Shown here: one piece after another, positions 1 to 7,257 of the stretch
Position numbering within the stretch: the first letter of the stretch is position 1
Layout of the letters: every line of letters begins with the position of its first letter
Assembly (NCBI GenBank): GCA_937897265.1
Contig: CALCPT010000293.1
Coordinates: forward strand, 1-10,668
Length of the DNA: 10,668 bases
DNA from: an uncultured Alcaligenaceae bacterium
Lineage (GTDB): Bacteria; Pseudomonadota; Gammaproteobacteria; Burkholderiales; Burkholderiaceae_B
Direction of reading: 5' to 3'
Made by a program: the position numbers and the translations under genes
Notes under the pieces: generated by a model
Database searches by the model: none
Told to the model about the DNA's origin: nothing
What the model saw: the letters and a program-made list of their open reading frames with translations, nothing else

Positions 1-6
1 GCGAAG

Positions 7-39
7 ACACTCTTTCCCTACACGACGCTCTTCCGATCT
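7..39 (+). other. Illumina TruSeq read-1 adapter (sequencing artefact)
   Basis: These 33 bases, which include CTTTCCCTACACGACGCTC and end in TTCCGATCT, match the universal Illumina TruSeq/PE read-1 adapter as I know it, base for base. They are residual library adapter at the contig end and not genomic DNA. Bases 1-6 are probably also artefactual. Real genomic sequence most likely begins at base 40. Confidence 0.97.
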
Positions 40-102
40 GGTCAAGGCCCTGAACGTGCTAACTTGCACGGCATTCATCACCACTCTTATGATGCGCGTT
101 AG
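40..102 (+). CDS. possible 3' end of an upstream gene (partial)
   Basis: One forward frame is open from the adapter junction to a TAG at 100-102 and would encode 20 residues, GQGPERANLHGIHHHSYDAR. Its codon choice (GGT, CAA, GAA, CGT, GCT, CAC) resembles that of the genes nearby. A second frame is open over the same stretch and stops at 110-112, giving a tail ending MMRVSLI, so the correct frame is not certain. I do not recognise either peptide. If this is a gene, its 5' part lies beyond the contig end. No terminator hairpin follows before topB, so read-through into topB is possible. Confidence 0.25.
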   Translation, partial: GQGPERANLHGIHHHSYDAR

Positions 103-162
103 CCTGATTTAGGCCTCGCGCCATGCTTGGTAAACCGCTTTAAGAGTTGTATCTGGACAAGA

Positions 163-2949
163 ATGACTAAAACCTTAATCATTGCCGAAAAACCTTCTGT
201 CGCACTCGACATCTCGCGTGCTTTGGGTGGTTTTACCCGCGAAGGCGACTTTTTCGAAAACGAAAAATACGTCTTGTCATCAAGCGTTGGCCACCTGCTG
301 ACCTTGATTGCGCCGAACGATCCCGTTAAAGGTAAATGGAGTTTTGCTCATTTGCCGGTTGTACCCCCTGAGTTCGACCTGGCGCCGACAAAAGACAAGC
401 GTTCGGTCGACCGCTTAAAAATGTTGGTCAAACTGATCAAGCGCAAGGACGTGAGCGCGTTGATCAACGCCTGCGACGCCGGGCGTGAAGGCGAACTGAT
501 TTTTCGCTACATTGCGCAATATGCGGGCCAGAAAAAGCCCACGCAGCGCTTGTGGCTGCAGTCGATGACCCAAGATGCCATCCGCGAAGCGTTTGCAACG
601 TTACGGGCTGATGACACCATGAAGCCGCTTGAGGCGGCTGCCCGTTCGCGGGCCGAGGCAGACTGGCTGGTGGGTATTAACGGCACGCGTGCCATGACCG
701 CCTTCAACAGTAAAGATGGTGGCTTTTTTAAAACCCCGGTCGGACGTGTGCAAACGCCTACGCTCGCTTTAGTATTTGCGCGCGAAGAAAAAATCCGTCA
801 TTTTGTACCACGTGACTACTGGGAGGTTCGCGCGAGCTTTGTCGCGGCCGCTGGTATTTATGAAGGTCGGTGGATTGATCCAAATTTCAAAAAAGTGGCT
901 GACGACGCCGAACAAAAAGAATCGCGTGTTTGGACCGAAGCTGCCGCAAAAAGTGTGGTGGCGGCTTGCCGCAATCAGCCGGGTGTAGTCACTGAAGAGT
1001 CAAAGCCGCGGATGGAAGCCGCGCCTGCTTTGTTTGATTTGACCTCGTTGCAGCGCGAAGCTAACGGGCGTTTTGGTTTTTCAGCGAAAACCACTTTATC
1101 GTTGGCTCAAAGTTTATACGAGCGTCATAAGGCGTTGACCTACCCGCGAACCGATTCAAAGTTTTTGCCAGAGGATTACCTCAATACTGTACGCGAGACG
1201 ATTGCGGGTTTAGCTGAAGGTAAAGGCTTATCAAAAGGCATTGCGCCGCACGCGGCGACGATTACTAAAAATGGCTGGGTCAAACCAAATCGCCGTATTT
1301 TTGATAACAAAAAAGTGTCTGATCACTTTGCGATTATCCCGACCATGCAGGTGCCCGCTGAACTCAGTGATGCTGAGGCAAAGATTTACGACCTGGTTGT
1401 GAAACGCTTCTTGGCGATTTTCTTCCCGTCTGCTGAATGGCGCGATACGGTGCGCACCACGATCGTACAAGGTCATCACTTTAAAACGGAAGGCAAGGTC
1501 ATGGTGTCGCCAGGTTGGCGTGCCGTACAAGGTCGTGAAGCTCAGGGCGACGACGCTAATTTAGTGGCGGTGGCTGATGGCGAAAAAGTTCGCACCGAAG
1601 ACATCGATACCGTGAGTTTGGCCACTCGTCCGCCAGCGCGCTACAACGAGGCGACGTTATTGTCTGCCATGGAGAACGCAGGTAAGTTGGTGGATGACGA
1701 TGACTTTGCGCAGGCAATGGCGCAAAGTGGCTTAGGTACACCAGCCACGCGTGCGACGATTATTGAAGGTTTGCTTGCAGAAACGTATTTGCGCCGCGAT
1801 GGCCGTGATCTTGTCCCGACGGCGAAAGCCAGACAGCTCATGACCTTGCTCAACGGCTTAGATGTCAAAGAGCTGACCTCGCCCGAGTTGACCGGCGAGT
1901 GGGAGCATAAGCTCAAGCAAATCGAACAAGGTGAAATGCAGCGCGAAGCCTTCATGCTTGAGATCGCCCAAATGACGCAAGTCATTGTGAAGCGCGCTAA
2001 AGAATACGAGCGCGACACGGTACCAGGTGATTACGTTACTTTGAAATCGCCTTGCCCAAAATGCGGCAACGTGGTGAAAGAAAACTATCGGCGTTATGCC
2101 TGCACCAGTTGCGATTTTTCGATTGGTAAGCATCCAGGTGGACGCACCTTTGAGCCCGAAGAAGTCGAGACTTTAATTACCGACAAGCGCATCGGTCCGA
2201 TGCAAGGCTTTATCAGCAAGATGGGGCGCCCCTTTGCGTCAATCTTGATTATTAATTCTGAATTCAAGCTTGAGTTTGACTTTGGTCAACGCGACGAAGA
2301 GGCCAACGAGCCGGTTGATTTTTCAGGACAAATGGCCTTAGGCCCTTGCCCAAAATGTCAGGCACCGGTGTTTGAGCACGGCATGAGTTTTATCTGCGAA
2401 AAATCGGTTGGGCCTGAGCGCAACTGCGACTTCAGGTCAGGTAAGGTGATTTTGCAGCAAGAGATCAGTGCTGAACAAATGACCAAGTTGTTGGCGACTG
2501 GGCGTACTGATTTGCTTGAAGGTTTTGTGTCAAATCGTAACAATCGTAAATTTAAGGCGTACCTTGCGCGTGGCGAAGATGGCAAAGTGAGCTTTGAGTT
2601 TGAAGCGCGTCCTGAAAAGGCGGGCGGTAAAGCGGGGACGGGTCGTTTTGCCGCAAAGGCCGCGGGTAAAACTGCGACTAAGGTCGCGAGCAAAACCGCG
2701 ACAAAGACGGCAACTAAAACGGCAACGAAGACGGCCGCCAAGAAGGCGACAAAGGCTGTAAAAAAGGTCGCGTCCAAGTCGGTATCCGCTTTAGCGACAG
2801 AGTCCAATGACGCTGTGGCGGCTAAGCCTGTTGCAAAGGCCGTGAAAAAAGTGGCTAAGAAGGTCGTCAAAAAAGCGGTGAAAAAAGCTGTCACTAAGAT
2901 TGCCGCGAAAACGGTAACAAAGACCGCAGCCAAAAAGGCGGCAAAGTAA
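163..2949 (+). CDS. topB: DNA topoisomerase III (type IA) with histone-H1-like tail
   Basis: This type IA topoisomerase (928 aa) cuts and passes single DNA strands through a 5'-phosphotyrosine link, and decatenates or resolves recombination intermediates in the nucleoid. The TOPRIM domain opens with LIIAEKPSVA (metal-site Glu9) and continues at D105-A-G-R-E109-G-E. The second acidic position of DxDxE is Gly here, which I recall as a common variant in TopB proteins. The active-site motif TYPRTDS puts the catalytic Tyr at 327, close to Tyr328 of E. coli TopB. Two C-terminal zinc modules follow: C631/C634/C647/C650 and C729/C732/C745/C755. Residues ~820-928 form an Ala/Lys/Thr/Val tail built from TKTA and AVKKVAKK-like repeats. 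E. coli TopB (~650 aa) lacks these additions. I chose ATG 163 because LIIAEKPSV lies at the usual distance and a weak GGA precedes it; a TTG at 127 is in frame but adds 12 unrelated residues. Confidence 0.95.
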   Translation: MTKTLIIAEKPSVALDISRALGGFTREGDFFENEKYVLSSSVGHLLTLIAPNDPVKGKWSFAHLPVVPPEFDLAPTKDKRSVDRLKMLVKLIKRKDVSALINACDAGREGELIFRYIAQYAGQKKPTQRLWLQSMTQDAIREAFATLRADDTMKPLEAAARSRAEADWLVGINGTRAMTAFNSKDGGFFKTPVGRVQTPTLALVFAREEKIRHFVPRDYWEVRASFVAAAGIYEGRWIDPNFKKVADDAEQKESRVWTEAAAKSVVAACRNQPGVVTEESKPRMEAAPALFDLTSLQREANGRFGFSAKTTLSLAQSLYERHKALTYPRTDSKFLPEDYLNTVRETIAGLAEGKGLSKGIAPHAATITKNGWVKPNRRIFDNKKVSDHFAIIPTMQVPAELSDAEAKIYDLVVKRFLAIFFPSAEWRDTVRTTIVQGHHFKTEGKVMVSPGWRAVQGREAQGDDANLVAVADGEKVRTEDIDTVSLATRPPARYNEATLLSAMENAGKLVDDDDFAQAMAQSGLGTPATRATIIEGLLAETYLRRDGRDLVPTAKARQLMTLLNGLDVKELTSPELTGEWEHKLKQIEQGEMQREAFMLEIAQMTQVIVKRAKEYERDTVPGDYVTLKSPCPKCGNVVKENYRRYACTSCDFSIGKHPGGRTFEPEEVETLITDKRIGPMQGFISKMGRPFASILIINSEFKLEFDFGQRDEEANEPVDFSGQMALGPCPKCQAPVFEHGMSFICEKSVGPERNCDFRSGKVILQQEISAEQMTKLLATGRTDLLEGFVSNRNNRKFKAYLARGEDGKVSFEFEARPEKAGGKAGTGRFAAKAAGKTATKVASKTATKTATKTATKTAAKKATKAVKKVASKSVSALATESNDAVAAKPVAKAVKKVAKKVVKKAVKKAVTKIAAKTVTKTAAKKAAK

Positions 2950-2968
2950 GCGCCTGACCTTGCCGCGA

Positions 2969-2999
2969 GGGCATCTTGAGAAGTTAAGACAGGATGCCC
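2969..2999 (+). terminator. stem-loop after topB, possible terminator
   Basis: GGGCATCTTG (2969-2978) can pair with CAGGATGCCC (2990-2999), giving a 10-bp stem with one U-G pair and an 11-nt loop. It starts 19 bp after the topB stop. No T-run follows, so it is not a classic intrinsic terminator. It may be a 3'-end-stabilising hairpin or act with Rho. The structure is seen directly; the function is inferred. Confidence 0.45.
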
Positions 3000-3024
3000 G
3001 AGAGATTCGAAAAGCGCGATAGGT

Positions 3025-3053
3025 TTGGTTCGTGCTCAACCCTCCGATGTATT
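3025..3053 (+). promoter_or_regulatory. weak candidate sigma70 promoter for the panB operon
   Basis: TTGGTT (3025-3030, 3 of 6 consensus bases) and TGTATT (3048-3053, 4 of 6) are separated by 17 bp, upstream of panB and after the topB stem-loop. The match is poor. The location supports it more than the sequence does. Confidence 0.22.
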
Positions 3054-3099
3054 CTCGCCCTGAAGCGGCGATGGGTGCATGTATTAATCTTTAGAAGCT

Positions 3100-3105
3100 G
3101 AGGTG
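3100..3105 (+). promoter_or_regulatory. ribosome binding site that selects the TTG start of panB
   Basis: GAGGTG lies 5 nt before TTG at 3111. No ATG occurs in frame near the expected N-terminus, so this Shine-Dalgarno-like sequence is the main support for a TTG start. A GTG 33 bases further on is the alternative but has no comparable site at good spacing. Confidence 0.6.
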
Positions 3106-3110
3106 CTGTT

Positions 3111-3932
3111 TTGAGCTCCCATTCAGAAATTAAACGCGTCACCGTGCCCCAGTTAATAGCGTGTAAAGGCCAGCGAAAAATTGTGGCGTTGACCGCGCAT
3201 AACTTTTCGACCGCACGCATCATTGATGAGTACGTTGATTTTGTTCTGATTGGTGATTCAACCGCGATGGTTGCGTACGGGTTGCCCGATACATTAACTA
3301 TTACGGTGGAGCAAATTGGGCAACACACTGCTGCAGTCGTAAAGGCCACACAGCATGCTTGCGTGGTCGCCGACATGCCGTTTGGCAGCTATCAAGAGTC
3401 TGTAGCGCAAGCGTTTCGCAACGCCGCTTATCTGATCGGCCAGGGCGCCAGCGCGGTCAAGCTTGAGGGTGGCATCGTGATGGCCGAAACGGTTCGTTAC
3501 CTTGTTGACCGCGGCATTCCGGTGATGGCGCATGTGGGGCTGATGCCTCAGTACGTCAACACGATGGGTGGCTACCTGGCCCAAGGGCGCAGCCCTGAAG
3601 CGGCCGCGCGTATTCTGGCTGAGGCTCAAGCGCTTGAGCAGGCGGGTGCCTTTGCGATTGTGCTTGAAGGGGTGGCTGAGTCCTTGGGCGAAACGATTAC
3701 GGCGGCGCTTGCGATTCCGACCATCGGGATCGGCGCCTCGGTGAAATGCGATGGTCAAATACTCGTCACAGAAGATATGCTTGGCTTAAGCGGCGAGCGT
3801 GTGCCAAAATTCGTTAAGCGCTATGCCAATCTTGAAGAAATGATGCGAAGCTCGGTTCAGCGTTATGCTGATGAGGTTCGCGCTAGTAAATTTCCCGAGC
3901 CGCAGCATTGTTTTGGTGTCAAACGCACCTGA
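3111..3932 (+). CDS. panB: PanB-family 3-methyl-2-oxobutanoate hydroxymethyltransferase, divergent
   Basis: PanB transfers a hydroxymethyl group from 5,10-methylene-THF to alpha-ketoisovalerate, giving ketopantoate for pantothenate and CoA synthesis in the cytosol. The protein is 273 aa (E. coli ~264). The Mg2+ ligands are all present: D49 in IGDS, D88 in VADMPF and E119 in KLEGG. The catalytic Glu is E186 in VLEG (E. coli Glu181). GLMPQYVN, GGYLAQGR, PTIGIGA and DGQILV also match the family. The usual TAYDYS is TAHNFS here (H30, N31, F32), and the usual GxDSTLPVT stretch is replaced by GLPDTLTITV. The TTG start has a good GAGGTG site. panC is not adjacent; instead a SET-domain gene follows after 17 bp. 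It may be a second PanB-like enzyme and not the housekeeping copy. The family is secure, the exact substrate less so. Confidence 0.85.
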   Translation: MSSHSEIKRVTVPQLIACKGQRKIVALTAHNFSTARIIDEYVDFVLIGDSTAMVAYGLPDTLTITVEQIGQHTAAVVKATQHACVVADMPFGSYQESVAQAFRNAAYLIGQGASAVKLEGGIVMAETVRYLVDRGIPVMAHVGLMPQYVNTMGGYLAQGRSPEAAARILAEAQALEQAGAFAIVLEGVAESLGETITAALAIPTIGIGASVKCDGQILVTEDMLGLSGERVPKFVKRYANLEEMMRSSVQRYADEVRASKFPEPQHCFGVKRT

Positions 3933-3949
3933 TTCTAGACCTCATATAA

Positions 3950-4459
3950 ATGACCACATCTGAAAAGCCCTGGCATGTTGTCCGGCAATCTAAAGTACAC
4001 GGTAACGGCGTTTTTGCGGCGCGTAATATCCCCGAGGGTACGCGCATCATTGAATATGGTGGCAAAACTATCAGCGCCAAAGAAGCTGACAGGCGTCATC
4101 CAACAAATCCCGATGACCCGTTTCATACGTTTTTTTTCTCGTTAACCTCTGGCAAAGTGATTGATGGTAATGACCACGGCAATGATGCACGCTGGATTAA
4201 TCACGCCTGTGAGCCAAATTGCGAAAGCTCAGAAGGCAAGGGCGGCAAGCGTGTTTATATCTTGGCTAAGCGCGACATCAAGCGTGGTGAAGAACTCAAC
4301 TACGACTATGGCTTGGTCATCGATGACGAGAAACTCACCAAGTCTCTGAAGGCTCAATACGAGTGCCGTTGTGGTGCGCCGAGCTGTCGTAAGACGATGT
4401 TGGGCATCCCCGAAAAGAAAGCCAAGAAAAAGCCCAAAAAAGCGGCTAACAAGGCATAA
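3950..4459 (+). CDS. SET-domain protein-lysine methyltransferase with post-SET zinc motif
   Basis: This 169-aa protein is a compact bacterial SET domain, expected to transfer a methyl group from S-adenosylmethionine to lysine side chains of proteins. VHGNGVFA (from residue 16) opens the domain. RWINHACEPNC (81-91) holds the Asn84-His85 cofactor motif, and GEELNYDYG (113-121) supplies the probable catalytic Tyr120. The post-SET cysteines C139, C141 and C146 with C91 should bind one zinc. There is no signal peptide. The last 14 residues are very basic (KKAKKKPKKA pattern), like the tail of the topB product nearby. The ATG start gives a complete domain, but no clear Shine-Dalgarno sequence precedes it, so translation may depend on coupling with panB 17 bp upstream. 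Chlamydial SET proteins methylate histone-H1-like proteins; the substrate here is unknown. Confidence 0.9.
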   Translation: MTTSEKPWHVVRQSKVHGNGVFAARNIPEGTRIIEYGGKTISAKEADRRHPTNPDDPFHTFFFSLTSGKVIDGNDHGNDARWINHACEPNCESSEGKGGKRVYILAKRDIKRGEELNYDYGLVIDDEKLTKSLKAQYECRCGAPSCRKTMLGIPEKKAKKKPKKAANKA

Positions 4460-4467
4460 CTGACGTC

Positions 4468-4920
4468 ATGAATCAACCCACGCGTACACCGCTAGCAGCG
4501 TTGCTACCTGGATTACTTGGGCTTTTACCCTTTTGGGGTTTTGCCCTGGCAACGGTGCTCGACACGGGCATTGATCCGGTACTCGCGCTGATGGCGCTCA
4601 TCATGTACGGCGCGGTGATCTTAAGTTTCGTGGGCGCGTTATGGTGGGGGATGGCCGTGCATGCACCTTCGAACGCACCGCACGCGACGATGTTTATCTG
4701 GAGTGTCGTGCCGGCGTTGATTGGCTGGGGCGCCACATTGACGACGCCAGAAACAGGTCTGCGTGTGTTGATGGCGGGCCTAGCGTTTCAATGGTTGCTT
4801 GACAGCATGCTTAGGCGCAAGATGCCTGAGCTCATGCTTGGCTGGGTTTTTCGCTTGCGCACAATGTTGACCGGTGGTGCGTTGAGCGCCTTGGGTTTTG
4901 CCTGGTGGCAATTGGCTTAA
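4468..4920 (+). CDS. DUF3429 family inner-membrane protein
   Basis: This is a 150-aa hydrophobic protein with about five membrane segments at roughly residues 8-31, 37-62, 74-90, 97-113 and 128-148. MYGAVILSFVGALWWGMAV in the second segment resembles the conserved core of DUF3429 proteins, whose function is not known to me. A basic RRKMPE patch precedes the last segments. The gene starts 8 bp after the SET gene and ends 3 bp before the DUF455 gene, so it is probably co-transcribed with both. No catalytic motif is evident. The family call rests on recalled motif similarity, with moderate certainty. Confidence 0.75.
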   Translation: MNQPTRTPLAALLPGLLGLLPFWGFALATVLDTGIDPVLALMALIMYGAVILSFVGALWWGMAVHAPSNAPHATMFIWSVVPALIGWGATLTTPETGLRVLMAGLAFQWLLDSMLRRKMPELMLGWVFRLRTMLTGGALSALGFAWWQLA

Positions 4921-4923
4921 GCC

Positions 4924-5691
4924 ATGGAACTCAGAGAGCGTGCTCTTGAGGCGCTGTGTCACGATACCTGGCAGGCGAAGGCTGATTGTCTAGGTGGTTT
5001 GAGTCAGAGCACGACGCTCGATACCGTGCGTGGTTTTTCAGCTCCAGCCGGCATCCCCGGTCGACCCCCGATCAAACTTGTACCACCCGCGCAGCTAGGC
5101 GTTCGCAGTGTGCATACGCTTGAAGGGCGCGCGGTCCTGATCCACGCGTTGGCCCATATTGAATTTAACGCCATCAATCTTGCGTTAGATGTGCTGTGGC
5201 GTTTTGCGAACATGCCCGACAAGTTTTATTACGACTGGCTGCGCGTTGCACAAGAAGAGTGCGAGCACTTTGGCTTGCTTAATGAGCATTTACAAACCTT
5301 AGGTTTTCAGTATGGCGATTTTTCAGGCCACGATGGCTTATGGGAGATGGCTGAGCGAACGCAAGAGGATGTGTTGGCTAGATTGGCCTTGGTGCCTCGC
5401 ACACTTGAGGCGAGAGGATTAGATGCGTCACCCGCTGTCCGCCACAAACTAGCGAGTGGGGGCGACCGCGCAGGCGCCGAAATTATCGATATTATTTTGC
5501 GTGATGAAATCGGCCACGTAGCGATTGGAAATTATTGGTACCGCTGGCTGTGTACTGAACGTGGTTTAGATCCCATTAATACCTATACCGAATTAGCGAC
5601 CACGTATCGCGCCCCGAAATTGAAAGGGCCGTTTAATGTTGAGGCCCGTTTGGCGGCCGGCTTTGATGCGGCTGAGATCGCGTTGTTATGA
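4924..5691 (+). CDS. DUF455 ferritin-like (MiaE-related) protein
   Basis: This 255-aa soluble protein belongs to the DUF455 ferritin-like group, whose four-helix fold is related to the tRNA hydroxylase MiaE. Candidate diiron ligands fit the ferritin-like pattern: E80 in HIEFNAINLALD, E112-x-x-H115 in QEECEHF, and E195-x-x-H198 in DEIGHVAIG, with E186 nearby; the helix-3 Glu is not obvious by eye. A Pro-rich loop (GIPGRPP, 43-49) precedes the first ligand helix, as I recall for this family. An oxygen-activating or hydroxylase role is plausible but not established. Its ATG lies 3 bp after the DUF3429 stop, and its TGA overlaps the next ATG as ATGA, which suggests translational coupling with the sulfatase. 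Confidence 0.85.
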   Translation: MELRERALEALCHDTWQAKADCLGGLSQSTTLDTVRGFSAPAGIPGRPPIKLVPPAQLGVRSVHTLEGRAVLIHALAHIEFNAINLALDVLWRFANMPDKFYYDWLRVAQEECEHFGLLNEHLQTLGFQYGDFSGHDGLWEMAERTQEDVLARLALVPRTLEARGLDASPAVRHKLASGGDRAGAEIIDIILRDEIGHVAIGNYWYRWLCTERGLDPINTYTELATTYRAPKLKGPFNVEARLAAGFDAAEIALL

Positions 5692-7250
5692 CCACAACAC
5701 AAAACATTCTCTTCATCATGGCTGACCAGTTTCGGGCGGATCACCTTGGTTGTGAGGGGCACCCTTACTTAAAAACGGCCAACCTTGATGCTTTGGCTAA
5801 ACGCGGTGTGCGCTTTAGCCGCGCTTTTGTGAACTCGGGCGTATGCGGGCCTTCGCGCATGAGTTATTACACCGGACGCTATCCTTCGAGCCACGGCACG
5901 ACCTGGAACCGAGTGCCTTTGTCTGTTGGCGAAGTGACCTTTGGTGAATACCTTGCGCAGGCGAGGCGAGATTTGGTGTTGGCAGGTAAAACGCATGTGA
6001 TACCGGATCTTGCTGGTATGAAACGGTTGGGTATCGAAGGCGACTCTGAGCTCGGTTATTTATTAGCACGAGGCGGTTTTCGTGAACTGGATCGCTATGA
6101 CGGGCATCATCCACCGGGGGTTGAGAGCGGCTATCCCGCCTATTTAAAGCGACAGGGGTATCTCTCAGACGACCCCTGGACCGATTTTGTCATCGCGGGG
6201 CAACTGCCCGATGGGCAGCTGGTCAGCGGCTGGAACATGCGCAACACATACTTGCCCGCTCGGGTTGCTGAGGCTCATTCTGAAACGGCCTATATGACCA
6301 ATCAGGCGCTTGAGTTTATGCGAGTACAAGGTGACAAGCCTTGGGTTTTGCATTTGAGTTACGTCAAGCCTCATTGGCCTTACATGGCGCCAGCACCGTA
6401 TCACAACCGGTACACAGCAGAGCAGTGCTTGCCCGTTGTGCGCAGTGAGGCTGAACGGCGCGATGCACACCCAGTTGTTGCGGCGTATCGGCAGCACGAA
6501 GAAAGTCAAAACTTTAGCCGCGATGAATGTATCCGAACCGTGCGCCCCGCCTATCAGGGCTTGATTCAGCAATTAGATGATCATCTCGGCCGGTTGTTTG
6601 AATACATGGACGGTGCGGGCTTGATGAAGAACACGCTGATTGTGTTCACCTCAGATCACGGCGATTTACTGGGTGATCACTGGCTTGGCGAAAAAGAATT
6701 GTTTTACGATGCGGTGCAGCGCGTACCGTGTATCGTGATGGATCCAGACGCGCGCGCAGACACCACGCGCGGCTCAGTGGATGATCGGTTTGTTGAAGCT
6801 GTAGATATGGTGCCTACCTTTCTTGAAGCGCTAGGTGTTGCAGGTGCGCCTGAGCGTATCGAAGGGCGCAGCCTGTTAGCTCTCACGCGCGGTGAGCCGA
6901 CGCTGTGGCGTGACGCTGTATTCTCTGAGCTGGATTACAGCTTTAGGCAGGCGCGGCTGTTACTGAATAAAACACCGCAACAATCGCGCGCCTATTCGCT
7001 TCGTACGGCGCGTTGGCGCTATGTGTATTGGCTTGACGAGCCTGAACAGTTATTCGATTTAGAGAATGATCCGAACGAGCTCAATGATTTGGGCCGCGAA
7101 GCGCTACACGCCAGCACGCGCGAAGCTTTACGAACGCAGTTGCTTGAGGCGCTCGCGCGGCGTAAGCGACGCGTCACGATGTCTGATGAGGCCGTTGAGC
7201 GCGGCACCAACGCGCATAAGCGCGCAGGCGTTTTTTTTGGGCAATGGTGA
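5688..7250 (+). CDS. formylglycine-type sulfatase / phosphonate monoester hydrolase
   Basis: This 520-aa alkaline-phosphatase-superfamily hydrolase should cleave sulfate esters or phosphonate/phosphate diesters. C53-G-P-S-R57 is the CxPSR signature whose Cys is converted to formylglycine. Metal and active-site residues are D13-Q14, H229 in KPHWPYMAP, D323-H324 in FTSDHGD, and K336. The length, the D-Q and D-H pairs and the KPHWPY stretch resemble characterised phosphonate monoester hydrolases such as RlPMH. However, K101-T-H103 is the Lys-x-His of arylsulfatases, where I recall Tyr-x-Thr in RlPMH. The substrate is therefore open, and a choline-sulfatase-like or other sulfatase activity is possible. 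No signal peptide is present, so the enzyme is probably cytosolic. No maturation enzyme (FGE or anSME) is encoded in the window. Translation is likely coupled to DUF455 by the ATGA overlap. Confidence 0.88.
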   Translation: MTTTQNILFIMADQFRADHLGCEGHPYLKTANLDALAKRGVRFSRAFVNSGVCGPSRMSYYTGRYPSSHGTTWNRVPLSVGEVTFGEYLAQARRDLVLAGKTHVIPDLAGMKRLGIEGDSELGYLLARGGFRELDRYDGHHPPGVESGYPAYLKRQGYLSDDPWTDFVIAGQLPDGQLVSGWNMRNTYLPARVAEAHSETAYMTNQALEFMRVQGDKPWVLHLSYVKPHWPYMAPAPYHNRYTAEQCLPVVRSEAERRDAHPVVAAYRQHEESQNFSRDECIRTVRPAYQGLIQQLDDHLGRLFEYMDGAGLMKNTLIVFTSDHGDLLGDHWLGEKELFYDAVQRVPCIVMDPDARADTTRGSVDDRFVEAVDMVPTFLEALGVAGAPERIEGRSLLALTRGEPTLWRDAVFSELDYSFRQARLLLNKTPQQSRAYSLRTARWRYVYWLDEPEQLFDLENDPNELNDLGREALHASTREALRTQLLEALARRKRRVTMSDEAVERGTNAHKRAGVFFGQW

Positions 7251-7257
7251 GGTAGGT

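Noticed and set aside
127..162. In-frame TTG extension giving topB 12 more residues at its N-terminus
   Set aside because: The extra residues (VNRFKSCIWTR) do not fit the family, and the LIIAEKPSV motif normally starts within the first few residues, as it does from ATG 163.
2358..2933. Long reverse-strand open frame (191 codons) opposite the topB tail
   Set aside because: It is the antisense of the Ala/Lys repeats and zinc module, giving Ala/Val/Phe-rich sequence with no family features; repeats keep the frame free of stops.
3055..3071. TCGCC...GGCGA hairpin in the panB leader as a riboswitch or attenuator
   Set aside because: It is a 5-bp stem alone, with no larger conserved fold visible; too weak to call.
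4461..4468. Perfect palindrome TGACGTCA at the start of the DUF3429 gene
   Set aside because: It is a single 8-bp palindrome inside an operon with no second copy; chance is the simplest explanation.
7231..7238. Run of eight T near the sulfatase 3' end, possible frameshift or terminator
   Set aside because: It encodes Val-Phe-Phe in frame, no GC-rich hairpin precedes it, and slippage would alter only the last few residues.
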